A stretch of DNA of 23,500 nucleotides from an uncultured Bacilli bacterium (GTDB lineage Bacteria > Bacillota_I > Bacilli_A > RF39 > UBA660). A model generated the notes under the pieces. That model made no database searches. It was not told the origin of the DNA and saw only the letters and a program-made list of their open reading frames with translations. Shown here piece after piece: positions 7,374 to 15,237 of this stretch. Location: positions 1 to 23,500 of the forward strand of contig CAKPMN010000016.1 of the NCBI GenBank assembly GCA_934168005.1, read 5' to 3'. Positions within the stretch are counted from its first letter, which is position 1; each line of letters begins with the position of its first letter. Made by a program: the position numbers and the translations under genes.

Positions 7374-7575
7374 AAAAAAAATCTATAATTTAAGGACGAA
7401 TAATTCCGCGGTGCCACCTTAATTTATAGATTATCTATACTCTTTTATCTCTTAACGCGAGATTACGATTTACTTATAATTTGTTGTCTTTTCTAAAAAA
7501 ACTAATAAATGTTTACACCTACCACATTTTCTCTTTAAATAATTTTTTTATACTTTTTCAAATCAGTAATTTCTT
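7374..7575 (-). promoter_or_regulatory. T-box leader controlling hisS-aspS
   Basis: The transcribed leader carries the T-box core GGTGGCACCGCGG (7418-7406) and an alternative terminator built from TCTATAAATTAAGG (7430-7417) and CCTTAAATTATAGA (7395-7382), followed by eight T. Upstream, a Stem I can be drawn: GATTTG pairs with CAAATT around an internal loop with AGTA on the 5' side; an A/T-rich upper stem carries AGAGA and a GGTAGGTG distal loop. In the 3' side of the specifier loop, GAC (7488-7486) is the best specifier candidate, which would sense uncharged tRNA(Asp). The T-box is certain; the specifier is inferred from a hand-drawn fold. Confidence 0.92.
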
Positions 7576-7583
7576 TTTTTAAT

Positions 7584-7612
7584 ATTATAGAAAAAAATAA
7601 GGTTAAAGTCAA
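7584..7612 (-). promoter_or_regulatory. Promoter of the hisS-aspS T-box transcript
   Basis: TTGACT (7612-7607) and TATAAT (7589-7584) are separated by 17 bases, a near-perfect vegetative promoter. The -35 lies inside the terminator hairpin of the upstream smc-yutD unit. Confidence 0.88.
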
Positions 7613-7619
7613 CCTCATT
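7591..7619 (-). terminator. Intrinsic terminator of smc-yutD
   Basis: AATGAGGTT (7619-7611) pairs with AACCTTATT (7604-7596) across a 6-base loop and is followed by T residues. The yutD TGA stop (7617-7615) is in the left arm and the hisS -35 hexamer spans the left arm and loop. Confidence 0.75.
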
Positions 7620-7893
7620 TAATTTTTCTTATTATAAAGTATCTGCATTCATACGCACATGACTTTTTTATATATTCTCTTATTTTAGAATAGTCATTTA
7701 TTTGTTTAAACAGCTTATTACCTTTATCACAAAATCCTTTAAGTCTTAAACTTGAATAAGCATAATCTCCTAGAATATAATCATAATCTTCAAAGTATGA
7801 TGTATATCTATTTTTTAAATCTTCTAGATTAAATCCATCTTTATAGTTTTCTATTAGTTCATATGTATTTTCCTCTAAAATAATTTTATCCAT
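7615..7893 (-). CDS. yutD: YutD-like (DUF1027) conserved protein
   Basis: A 92-residue cytoplasmic protein. The core FNLEDLKNRYTSYFEDYDYI, then GDYAYSSLRLKGF, and a late CAYECRYFIIRK stretch match the YutD family, which has YDYIVGDWGY-LRLKGF and a C-terminal Cys-containing segment. The molecular role of YutD is not established as far as I know. Its start overlaps the smc stop by 8 bases (ATGGATAA), with a GAGG site inside smc, so the two are translated together. The TGA stop lies in the terminator stem. Confidence 0.75.
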   Translation of the reverse strand: MDKIILEENTYELIENYKDGFNLEDLKNRYTSYFEDYDYILGDYAYSSLRLKGFCDKGNKLFKQINDYSKIREYIKKSCAYECRYFIIRKIK

Positions 7894-10837
7894 TTTTTAC
7901 CTCTTCTAGTTTTACACTTACTACTTTTGATACACCAGATTCTTGCATTGTAATACCATATAAAAAGTCTGCATATTCCATTGTTTTCTTTTTATGTGTT
8001 ATTAAAATGAATTGTGTTTTGTCTTTTAATGTTTTTAGATACTCTCCAAAGCTATCAACATTTACCTCATCTAATGCAGCTTCTACTTCATCTAGTATAC
8101 AATATGGAACTGGACGAGATTTTAATATAGCAAATAATAAAGATATCGCTGTAAATGTTTTTTCTCCTCCTGATAAGAATGATATTGTTTTTAATGTTTT
8201 TCCTGGAGGAGATGCGACTATTTCTATTCCTGTTTCTAACATATTTGTTGGGTCTGTTAATTTTAAATCTGATGACCCGCCATGGAATAGTTCTTTGAAT
8301 GTAGTTTGAAAATTCTTTCTTATTACTTCAAACGTTTCACTGAATTCTTTTATCATTACTTGATCCATTTCTTTTATTATATCAAGAAGTGTTTCTTCAG
8401 CTTTTAATAAATCTTCTTCTTGGTTTTGTAAGAATGAATATCTTTCATTTACTTTTTCGTATTCTTCTATTGAAAGCATATTTACTTCGCCTAAATCTTT
8501 AATTTCTGATTTTAGTTTACTTATATATTCTCTTGCTGTTTCAACTTCTAACTCTAAAGTATAATTTTTGCTTGCAAATTCATAGGTCATACTATAAGTT
8601 TCACTTAATTTTGTTAATAATGTATCTATTTTAACATCTAATCTATTTTGTTCTATTTCTAAAGCATTTAATTCTTTTGCTTTAGCTGATGCGATAGAAT
8701 TTTCTTTTCTTGATTCAAATTCTAATTCTTCTAAAGACATATTATTTAGATTTCTTTTTTCTTTTAATGAATTTAGAAGCATTGTTAAGTCTTCTTTTTG
8801 TTTTAAAAGATCATAATATTCTGTTATTGCTTCTTCTTCTTTTGTTGAAATCGTGTTTTCTTTTATAGATGATGTACCTTCTAATTCTAGTTTAACACTT
8901 CTTATATCTTCTATTATATTTTCTAAAGTATTTTGTTTTCTAAAAATAGCTTCTTCTAATTCAATTTTCTTTTTACTTGAAAGATATATTTTATCTTCTA
9001 AACCTTTTATATCATAGTCTATTTCATTTATTTTGTTTTCTATTTCTTTTTGTTCTTCTTCTATTTGGCTTAACTTTTTAATTGATTCTTCTAGTTCTTG
9101 TTTATCAGTTATAACTGATCTTTGTTTATAAATTGAACCACCTGTTAGAGAACCACCAACATGTAATAATGTGCCATCTAATGTTACTATTTTATATCTG
9201 TATCCAACATATTTGCTTATTTTGTTTGCGTTATCTATATTGTCAACTATTAATACATTTCCTAGTTGGTTATCTATTATATTTTTATATAATGGATTAA
9301 ATTTTAAAAGATTAGATCCTATATCTATAAAACCCGTTTGTTTTTTTAAATCATTATATAAGCTTGTATCTAACATCTTTCCTTTTATTATTGATAGAGG
9401 AAAAAAAGTTACTCGCCCTAATTTGTTTTCCTTTAAATATCTAATCGCATCTTTGGCTTTTAATTCATCTTCTACTATTATGTAATTTAGTGCTGATGAA
9501 AGAGAAGTTGTTATTGCTTGAACATATTTATCTTCTATTTCTATTACATTTCCTATAGTGTCATGTATGCCTGATAGTTTAATATTATTTAATACTGCTT
9601 TTACACTACTTGGCATTGATTGATTATTTTCGATACTTTCTTTTAGATTATTAATTTTAATTTTTAAGTTATAATTTTCTCTTACTTTACTAGTTAATGT
9701 ATTATTTAAGTTTTGTTTATCATTATTAAGTTTTGATAAATTTTGTTCATGATTTTTTATGATTTCTAGATTTTGATCTAAATTTTCTTTTTGTTCTTTT
9801 ATTTCGTTATTAGTTTTATTTTTTTCTAATTCTAATGCTTGTTCTTTTTCTTTTAATAAAACTATATTGTCATGTAATTTAATATCTTCTACTTCATATT
9901 TTTGACGTTCCTTAAGCATATTTTTTCTACTTAAGGCTTGTTCTACTTTGCTTGATAGATTTATCAACTCATTTGTTTTATCATTTATCTCTTTTTCTTC
10001 TTCTGATATTTTTTGTTTTAATGATTCTATTTTTGCTTCCTTAGCATTTGTTGATGTACTAGTTTGCATTATAATTTGTTCTAGTTTTTCTTTTTCAGCT
10101 TTTCCTTTATTTAATTTTTCATTAATTGTCTTTATATCACTTGCGATTAAGGCTACTTCAACATTTTCTAAGCTATTCATTTTTTCTTTATAAGCTAAAG
10201 CTTTTTCTCTTTGTAATCTAAGAGGTTCTACTTGGTTAGCTAATTCTGTTCTTATATCATTAACTCTATTTAAATTTTCATGTGTTTTATCTAGTTTTCT
10301 TAATGCTTCTTCTTTTCGTTTTCTATATTTTATTACTCCTGCTGCTTCTTCAAATATAGCTCTTCTACTTTCTGGTTTACTTGATATTATTTCTTCTACT
10401 TTTCCTTGTGAAATTATATTAAATGATTCTTTTGATGCACCACTATCTAAAAATAAATCTACGACATCTTTTAATCTACATTTTTCATCATTTATTGAAT
10501 ATTCATTTGTACCGTCTTTATATACTCTTCTTCTAATTGATACTTCAGAAAAATCTAGATTTAAATAGTGATCTTGGTTATCAAAAACTAGTGTAACACT
10601 TGCCATATTCATACTGTTTCTTGACTTACTACCTGAAAATATAACATCAGTCATACAACCTTCTCCACGTAAAGATTTTACTGATTGTTCTCCTAAAACC
10701 CATCTAACCGCATCAACAACATTACTTTTTCCGGAACCATTTGGTCCTACTATTCCAGTTATTCCACCAGATAATTCTAATACTGTTTTATCGGCAAAAG
10801 ATTTAAATCCTGTTGCGATTATTTTTTTTAAATACAT
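7886..10837 (-). CDS. smc: Chromosome segregation protein SMC (short-armed)
   Basis: This is the ATPase of the SMC-ScpAB condensin complex, which loads on the chromosome and helps separate origins. The N-terminal half-head has Walker A GPNGSGKS (31-38) and GEQSVKSLRG. The first coiled coil spans about 170-405 and the hinge about 408-570 (IHDTIGNVIEI ... LHVGGSLTGGS). The second coil spans about 575-830. The C-terminal head has the signature FLSGGEK (887-893) and Walker B YCILDEVEAALD (912-923). Total length is 983 residues against about 1186 in Bacillus subtilis. Head and hinge look complete, so the missing residues come from the arms, about 95-100 per strand. Start: ATG with AGGATG upstream. 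Confidence 0.97.
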   Translation of the reverse strand: MYLKKIIATGFKSFADKTVLELSGGITGIVGPNGSGKSNVVDAVRWVLGEQSVKSLRGEGCMTDVIFSGSKSRNSMNMASVTLVFDNQDHYLNLDFSEVSIRRRVYKDGTNEYSINDEKCRLKDVVDLFLDSGASKESFNIISQGKVEEIISSKPESRRAIFEEAAGVIKYRKRKEEALRKLDKTHENLNRVNDIRTELANQVEPLRLQREKALAYKEKMNSLENVEVALIASDIKTINEKLNKGKAEKEKLEQIIMQTSTSTNAKEAKIESLKQKISEEEKEINDKTNELINLSSKVEQALSRKNMLKERQKYEVEDIKLHDNIVLLKEKEQALELEKNKTNNEIKEQKENLDQNLEIIKNHEQNLSKLNNDKQNLNNTLTSKVRENYNLKIKINNLKESIENNQSMPSSVKAVLNNIKLSGIHDTIGNVIEIEDKYVQAITTSLSSALNYIIVEDELKAKDAIRYLKENKLGRVTFFPLSIIKGKMLDTSLYNDLKKQTGFIDIGSNLLKFNPLYKNIIDNQLGNVLIVDNIDNANKISKYVGYRYKIVTLDGTLLHVGGSLTGGSIYKQRSVITDKQELEESIKKLSQIEEEQKEIENKINEIDYDIKGLEDKIYLSSKKKIELEEAIFRKQNTLENIIEDIRSVKLELEGTSSIKENTISTKEEEAITEYYDLLKQKEDLTMLLNSLKEKRNLNNMSLEELEFESRKENSIASAKAKELNALEIEQNRLDVKIDTLLTKLSETYSMTYEFASKNYTLELEVETAREYISKLKSEIKDLGEVNMLSIEEYEKVNERYSFLQNQEEDLLKAEETLLDIIKEMDQVMIKEFSETFEVIRKNFQTTFKELFHGGSSDLKLTDPTNMLETGIEIVASPPGKTLKTISFLSGGEKTFTAISLLFAILKSRPVPYCILDEVEAALDEVNVDSFGEYLKTLKDKTQFILITHKKKTMEYADFLYGITMQESGVSKVVSVKLEEVKNG

Positions 10838-10864
10838 AGTCTCACATCCTGATTCAATAAATTA

Positions 10865-10893
10865 ATTATACATGCAAAAACAATATAAAACAA
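10865..10893 (-). promoter_or_regulatory. Promoter of smc-yutD
   Basis: TTGTTT (10893-10888) and a perfect TATAAT (10870-10865) are separated by 17 bases, about 30 bases before the smc ATG. It is divergent from the penicillin-binding protein gene. Confidence 0.65.
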
Positions 10894-10949
10894 GGAAAAA
10901 TATGGCATAAAATATTAAATTAAACAAATAATATGTTTGAGGGATAACT

Positions 10950-12896
10950 ATGAAAAAACATAAAAAAATTATATTTATTGTTTTACTACTTTTTATTATA
11001 CCTATATTTTTTATATTAGGTCTTTATTTTTATGCGTCTCTTAGAAGTCCTCTTCCTATTGAATCAGCAAATGGCTTTTATATGTATGATAAAGATGATG
11101 TTTTATTTAATGAGAAAAAGAAATGGGATAAATTAAGTGATATTTCTCCATATTTAATTAACGCAACTATCTCTATTGAAGATAAACATTTTTATTCTCA
11201 TAAAGGATTTGATTTATTAAGAATTGGTAAAGCTCTTATTACTAATATTAGTAGTGGTTCTACAAAACAAGGAGCTTCTACAATAACTCAACAATATGCG
11301 AAAAACTTATTTTTAGATTTTGATAAAACTTGGAAAAGGAAAATAACAGAGGCTTGGCTTACTATTAGACTTGAAACACATTATTCTAAAGATGAGATAT
11401 TAGAAGGATATTTAAATACTATCAATTATGGCGGTGTATATGGTATTGAAAACGCAAGTAACTATTATTTTGGAAAATCAGCTAGTGAACTTAATTTAGC
11501 GGAAGCTTCTATTTTAGCTGGCATTCCAAAGTCTCCTAGTAATTATTCTCCAATTACTCACAAAGATGAAGCTTTAAAAAGACAAAAGTTAATTCTTTCT
11601 TCTATGGTTGAAAATGGATATATTACTTCTAGTGAAATGAATGATGCATTAAATGTTGAATTAACATTTATCGGTAGTTTAAACAAGGATGAAAGTAATT
11701 CTATAATGTATTTTGAAGATGCTGTTTTAAGTGAACTTAAGTCTATTAAAAGTATTCCTTCTTCATTCTTATCTACTGGTGGTCTTAAAATTTATACTAC
11801 ATTTGATAGTAATAGCCAGAAAATTTTAGATGAAGCAATGAATAAAAATTTAAGTAATAACTCTGAAATACAAATCAGTTCGGTAATGATGAATTCTAAC
11901 AATGGAGAAATTCTTGGAATACTTGGTGGTAGAGATTATAGTAAAAGCGAATTTAACAGAGTCACTTCTTCTAAGAGGCAAGTTGGTTCTACTATGAAAC
12001 CATTTTTGTATTATACTGCTTTAGAAAATGGATTTACTTCTTCTACTACATTCACTAGTGAAAAAACTGTGTTTACTTTTGCTCATGATAAAACTTATTC
12101 TCCTGAAAATTATGGCAATTTATACGCTGATAAAAATATTTCTCTTGCTGCTGCTATTGCTTATTCAGACAATATATATGCAGTTAAAACTCATCTTTTT
12201 TTAGGCGAAGAAACTTTAGTTGAATTTGCTTCTAGACTTGGTATATCTTCTTCTTTAGAAGCTGTTCCATCTCTTGCTTTAGGCACTAATGAAATTAATA
12301 TTTTAGATATGATGAAGGGTTATGGAGCTTTTGCTTCTATGGGTAAAAAAATAACTCCTCACTTTATTAGGAAAGTTTTAGATATAAATGGAAATGTATT
12401 ATATGAATATAATGACTCTAATGAAGTTATTTTAAATAAAAGTACTGTCTATATTCTAAATGAACTTTTAACTAGCTGTTATAACAAAAACTTTGTTGAT
12501 TATACTTATCCTACTTGTTCTAGCATTGCTTCAAAATTAACTAAGACTTATGCAATTAAAACTGGTACTACAACAACTGATAACTGGATTTTTGGATATA
12601 ATAGTGATATTACAATAGGTACTTGGCTTGGATATGATGACAATAGAGAAACTAATAATAAAGATAGTTTAGCATTAAAAAATTTCTTTGCTTATTCTAT
12701 GGAAAACTATTTAAAGGATAAAGAAAATGATTGGTATGAAACTCCTAGTAATGTTGTCGGTGTCTTGGTAGATCCTATTACTGGTAAAGTTGCTGATGAC
12801 TCTACTCGTAACCCAACTTTATTTTATTATATTAGAGGAACTGAACCTAATAGTGAAGATTTGGAAGACGCTATTAAAACTATGAAAGAACAATAA
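10950..12896 (+). CDS. Class A penicillin-binding protein (glycosyltransferase/transpeptidase)
   Basis: This bifunctional enzyme polymerises glycan strands and cross-links stem peptides at the outer face of the membrane. It has a short cytoplasmic N-terminus and one membrane helix (about 7-29). The GT51 domain shows ISIEDKHFYSHKGFD (catalytic Glu 77), GASTITQQYAKN (108-119) and the KDEILEGYLNTINYGG motif. The transpeptidase domain has the nucleophile in GSTMK (Ser347-Lys350), SDN (406-408) and KTGTTTTDNWIFGY (537-550), so both active sites look intact. At 648 residues it is compact and lacks extra C-terminal modules. A GAGGG site precedes the ATG. It is close to PBP1a/PonA types, but the exact orthologue is not clear. 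Confidence 0.95.
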   Translation: MKKHKKIIFIVLLLFIIPIFFILGLYFYASLRSPLPIESANGFYMYDKDDVLFNEKKKWDKLSDISPYLINATISIEDKHFYSHKGFDLLRIGKALITNISSGSTKQGASTITQQYAKNLFLDFDKTWKRKITEAWLTIRLETHYSKDEILEGYLNTINYGGVYGIENASNYYFGKSASELNLAEASILAGIPKSPSNYSPITHKDEALKRQKLILSSMVENGYITSSEMNDALNVELTFIGSLNKDESNSIMYFEDAVLSELKSIKSIPSSFLSTGGLKIYTTFDSNSQKILDEAMNKNLSNNSEIQISSVMMNSNNGEILGILGGRDYSKSEFNRVTSSKRQVGSTMKPFLYYTALENGFTSSTTFTSEKTVFTFAHDKTYSPENYGNLYADKNISLAAAIAYSDNIYAVKTHLFLGEETLVEFASRLGISSSLEAVPSLALGTNEINILDMMKGYGAFASMGKKITPHFIRKVLDINGNVLYEYNDSNEVILNKSTVYILNELLTSCYNKNFVDYTYPTCSSIASKLTKTYAIKTGTTTTDNWIFGYNSDITIGTWLGYDDNRETNNKDSLALKNFFAYSMENYLKDKENDWYETPSNVVGVLVDPITGKVADDSTRNPTLFYYIRGTEPNSEDLEDAIKTMKEQ

Positions 12897-12917
12897 AAAA
12901 GTGCTTATGGCACTTTT
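12897..12917. terminator. Bidirectional terminator between the PBP gene and pduL
   Basis: AAAAGTGC (12897-12904) and GCACTTTT (12910-12917) flank a 5-base loop. The hairpin has T on the 3' side in both directions and serves two convergent genes. The pduL TAA (12907-12905) is in the loop and the PBP stop abuts the stem. Confidence 0.85.
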
Positions 12918-13474
12918 ATTATTTCTACTAAATCTCCATTTTTTACTAAATGAGCATTTGCATCATCTGTATCTAGATGCATTTCAAAATAAGATGAATC
13001 GCTTACTCTTAATTTTACATGATTGATAATTCCACCTTTTTCTCCATCAATCATTACTGACACTTCTTCTACATCATCTAAATTGTACATTTTTGCTTGC
13101 TCTTTTAAAATATGTATATGTCTATCTGCTATTATACAGCATTCTTTACTTTCTAAAGTTCCTTGTGTTCCTATTATAGTTATTTTTTCTGATCCTAAAA
13201 CATCTCCTGATTCTCTAACTGGTGGATTTACTCCTAGTTTAAATGCATCTGTTTTAGATATTTCTACTTGTGTATAACTTCTAAATGGACCTAGTACTCT
13301 TACGTGTTCTATTTCTCCTTTTTCTCCTTTTAATGTTACAAATTTATTTGAAGCAAATTGTCCTGGCTGATTTATAGGTTTCACTACTTCTAACTTTTCA
13401 TCTTGAAATAATATCTTATAATCTTCTTCTGTTAAATGAATATGTCTATTTGATATTCCAACGCTAACTTTCAT
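12905..13474 (-). CDS. pduL: PduL-type phosphotransacylase
   Basis: PduL enzymes exchange CoA and phosphate on acyl groups (acetyl- or propanoyl-phosphate to the CoA form). They are unrelated in fold to Pta and use zinc bound by His. The 189 residues have the first repeat SNRHIHL (8-14), GPFRSYTQVEIS, GTQG, then ADRHIHI in the second repeat and HLDTDDANAH near the end, covering the known His-rich metal site. The N-terminus begins directly at VSVGISNRHIH with no amphipathic encapsulation peptide, and no microcompartment shell gene is nearby. A housekeeping role in acetate/acetyl-CoA metabolism therefore seems more likely than one in propanediol use. It is a single-gene unit convergent with the PBP gene. 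Confidence 0.93.
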   Translation of the reverse strand: MKVSVGISNRHIHLTEEDYKILFQDEKLEVVKPINQPGQFASNKFVTLKGEKGEIEHVRVLGPFRSYTQVEISKTDAFKLGVNPPVRESGDVLGSEKITIIGTQGTLESKECCIIADRHIHILKEQAKMYNLDDVEEVSVMIDGEKGGIINHVKLRVSDSSYFEMHLDTDDANAHLVKNGDLVEIIKVP

Positions 13475-13495
13475 ATACTACCTACTTTATTTATC

Positions 13496-13504
13496 ATTAT
13501 ATCA
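13496..13504 (-). promoter_or_regulatory. Extended -10 promoter of pduL
   Basis: TGATATAAT, an extended -10 element, lies about 22 bases before the pduL ATG. No good -35 is seen at the matching distance. Confidence 0.5.
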
Positions 13505-13549
13505 TATTTTTACATTTTTATAATATAGTTTTATAGAAAGGAAGATGTT

Positions 13550-13897
13550 ATGAATAGTAATGTTTATGGAAATGTTTTTCCAGGAACACCTCTTTATTCT
13601 GGAGGAGGAAATGTTCCAAATCAAAGTTATACTGATTTACCTATGGAACAGTCTTATATTGAAAATATTTTACGTTTAAATAAAGGAAAAAATGCTCGTA
13701 TACATATGACTTTTCCTGACTCTAATGAATTTAGAGATAGAGAATTTTCTGGTATCATTGAGCAATCTGGTAGAGATCATATCATTTTAAGAGATCCTAA
13801 AAGTGGTACTTGGGAATTACTTTTAATGATTTATGTTGATTTTATAACTTTTGATGAAAAAATTAACTATAGTGAAAGTTTTGTACCAAATAACTAG
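13550..13897 (+). CDS. gerQ: Spore coat protein GerQ
   Basis: GerQ is a spore coat/cortex-side protein. In Bacillus subtilis it is cross-linked by transglutaminase and is needed for the cortex hydrolase CwlJ to be held in the spore. The 115 residues begin with a Gly/Pro/Asn-rich segment. The conserved domain follows: SYIENILRLNKGKNARIHMTFPDS, then REFSGIIEQSGRDHIILRDPKSG, WELLLMIYVDFITFDE and INY. It is shorter than the roughly 180-residue Bacillus protein because the N-terminal low-complexity part is reduced. AAAGGAAGA precedes the ATG. A sporulation sigma factor may drive it, but I could not assign one. A LemA-family gene follows in the same direction. Confidence 0.93.
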   Translation: MNSNVYGNVFPGTPLYSGGGNVPNQSYTDLPMEQSYIENILRLNKGKNARIHMTFPDSNEFRDREFSGIIEQSGRDHIILRDPKSGTWELLLMIYVDFITFDEKINYSESFVPNN

Positions 13898-13914
13898 TTT
13901 TTTTTACATTTGTC

Positions 13915-13923
13915 TGCTATAAT
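13915..13923 (+). promoter_or_regulatory. Extended -10 promoter of the LemA-family gene
   Basis: TGCTATAAT, an extended -10, lies 17 bases upstream of the ATG, just after the gerQ stop and a run of eight T. No clear -35 is seen. Confidence 0.5.
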
Positions 13924-13939
13924 TTAAATAGGTGATGGT

Positions 13940-14485
13940 ATGTTGATTTTTGTATATAGCCTTATAGCATTTATATTAATTTGTATTTTACTTATATGGT
14001 ATATTTGTACTTATAATTATTATCAAACTTTTATAATAAGGATGAATGAATCAGAAGCTTTTATTGATACTACATTAAGAAAACGTTTTGATTTACTTAA
14101 CAAATCTATTTCTATTATAGAAGCAAATGTAGATAAAAATATTAAGGTATTAGAATCTATTTCTAATTTAAAAAGTAAAAAGCTTTCTAATTTTGAACTT
14201 GATCGTATTTTAATAGAAGCTATTAATGAATTCAATCGTTTTAAAGAAGATATCCCTACTTTACTTGATAATGATTCTTTTTTAAAGATTGATTTAGCTT
14301 TATTTGAAAGTGAAGCTGAAATAGTAGCAGCTAGAAAGTATTACAACGATATAATAACTGATTATAATCATTTAGTTCGTAAATTTCCTTCTAATGTTAT
14401 TGCTAAATTTTGTCATTATAAAGTTAAGCCTTATTTTGATGGTAAAGATATGAATGATGATGATGTTCAAGATTTTAAATTATAA
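13940..14485 (+). CDS. LemA-family membrane protein
   Basis: A 181-residue protein with one N-terminal membrane helix (about 3-25) and a long helical domain. Features typical of LemA proteins are YNYYQTFIIRMNESEAFIDTTLRKRFDLL (the usual position of N..V.......V...L..R.DL), a central helical stretch, and the late AARKYYNDIITDYNHLVRKFPSNVIAKF segment (family form ARRxYNxxVxxYNxxixxFPxxxiA). LemA proteins are widespread, but their function remains uncertain. In other bacteria they occur near membrane-protease or envelope-stress genes. Here the gene follows gerQ and is convergent with divIC. The start follows TAGGTGATGGT. Confidence 0.88.
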   Translation: MLIFVYSLIAFILICILLIWYICTYNYYQTFIIRMNESEAFIDTTLRKRFDLLNKSISIIEANVDKNIKVLESISNLKSKKLSNFELDRILIEAINEFNRFKEDIPTLLDNDSFLKIDLALFESEAEIVAARKYYNDIITDYNHLVRKFPSNVIAKFCHYKVKPYFDGKDMNDDDVQDFKL

Positions 14486-14515
14486 AAAAAGAAATGTTTG
14501 AATCATTTCTTTTTT
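14484..14515. terminator. Bidirectional terminator between the LemA-family gene and divIC
   Basis: AAAAAAGAAATG pairs with CATTTCTTTTTT (within 14485-14515) across the loop TTTGAAT. The LemA-gene TAA overlaps the left flank, and the divIC TGA (14505-14503) straddles loop and stem. Confidence 0.85.
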
Positions 14516-14940
14516 GTTTTATTCTTTTTTTGTTTTGGTTTATGTTTTAAAATATAAATTAATACTAATAACAACAGTACTACACAAACTATTATTCCTT
14601 CACTATAATCTTCTTCTTTTACTGTTTCTTCTATTGTTTCTTGCTTTTTATCTCTTTGAATTACTAATTCACCATCTTTTGAATAGTGATAATTTTCTCT
14701 TGCATATCGAGCTAAGTAATCTGGATTTTGTAATTTTTCTATATCTGTTTTTAAGTCATTTTCTTTTTCTTTTAAATCATATAATTCGTTTGTTAAATCT
14801 TTTTTTTCTTTTTTTAGACTGTATATCTTATATGAATAATAAAATAAACTTCCTAAAAAATAAACTAAAGCAATTATTGATATTGGAACTAATAATACTA
14901 ATTTTTTTTTAGTACCTTTACTAACCTTCTTCTTTCTCAT
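14503..14940 (-). CDS. divIC: DivIC/FtsB-family division protein with an extra C-terminal membrane helix
   Basis: DivIC joins FtsL and DivIB in the divisome and helps activate septal wall synthesis. The 145 residues run: basic N-terminus, membrane helix (about 14-36), coiled coil (38-70), then NPDYLARYARENYHYSKDGELVI (72-94), the family hallmark. Unlike the usual single-pass protein, a second strongly hydrophobic segment follows (GIIVCVVLLLLVLIYIL, 115-131) with a Lys-rich tail (14 residues). The protein would thus cross the membrane twice and return its C-terminus to the cytoplasm. It lies 24 bases after yabQ in a yabP-yabQ-divIC order known from Bacillus. The start follows AAGGTGATTAT. The TGA stop is in the terminator. 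Confidence 0.88.
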   Translation of the reverse strand: MRKKKVSKGTKKKLVLLVPISIIALVYFLGSLFYYSYKIYSLKKEKKDLTNELYDLKEKENDLKTDIEKLQNPDYLARYARENYHYSKDGELVIQRDKKQETIEETVKEEDYSEGIIVCVVLLLLVLIYILKHKPKQKKNKTKKK

Positions 14941-14964
14941 ATAATCACCTTAGTTAATTATATA

Positions 14965-15237
14965 TTAATTCTTTATTTTTGTAAATAAAGCATAGCTTGT
15001 TATCATTCCTAAAGCAATCATTAATAATCCATATGGATGCATAATACCACTGTTTATCTTTTCTAATATTAGGTAATACATATATGATAATAAAAAACAA
15101 AATACTATTGTTGATGATATTTTTATATATGTATTTTTATGATATAAAATTTTATATGAAAAAAAATAGCTTAACATATAAAACATTCCAAATAAAAATG
15201 AATATAAGATAGTTAATAATTGTAATTCTAATTTCAT
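14965..15237 (-). CDS. yabQ: Sporulation membrane protein YabQ
   Basis: A 90-residue integral membrane protein with three likely helices (about 6-29, 38-58, 68-86). The LELQLLTILYSFLFGMFYMLSY start is characteristic of YabQ, which is needed in Bacillus for normal spore cortex formation. It is shorter than the Bacillus protein, mainly by lacking its C-terminal extension. Its ATG overlaps the yabP stop as ATGA, a sign of translational coupling. Assignment rests on the N-terminal pattern and on its place between yabP and divIC. Confidence 0.85.
   Translation of the reverse strand: MKLELQLLTILYSFLFGMFYMLSYFFSYKILYHKNTYIKISSTIVFCFLLSYMYYLILEKINSGIMHPYGLLMIALGMITSYALFTKIKN

Noticed and set aside
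6007..14912. Antisense frames opposite aspS, hisS, smc, pduL and divIC
   Set aside because: Composition mirrors the AT-rich coding strand (Ser/Phe/Leu/Ile runs); no family resemblance and no initiation signals.
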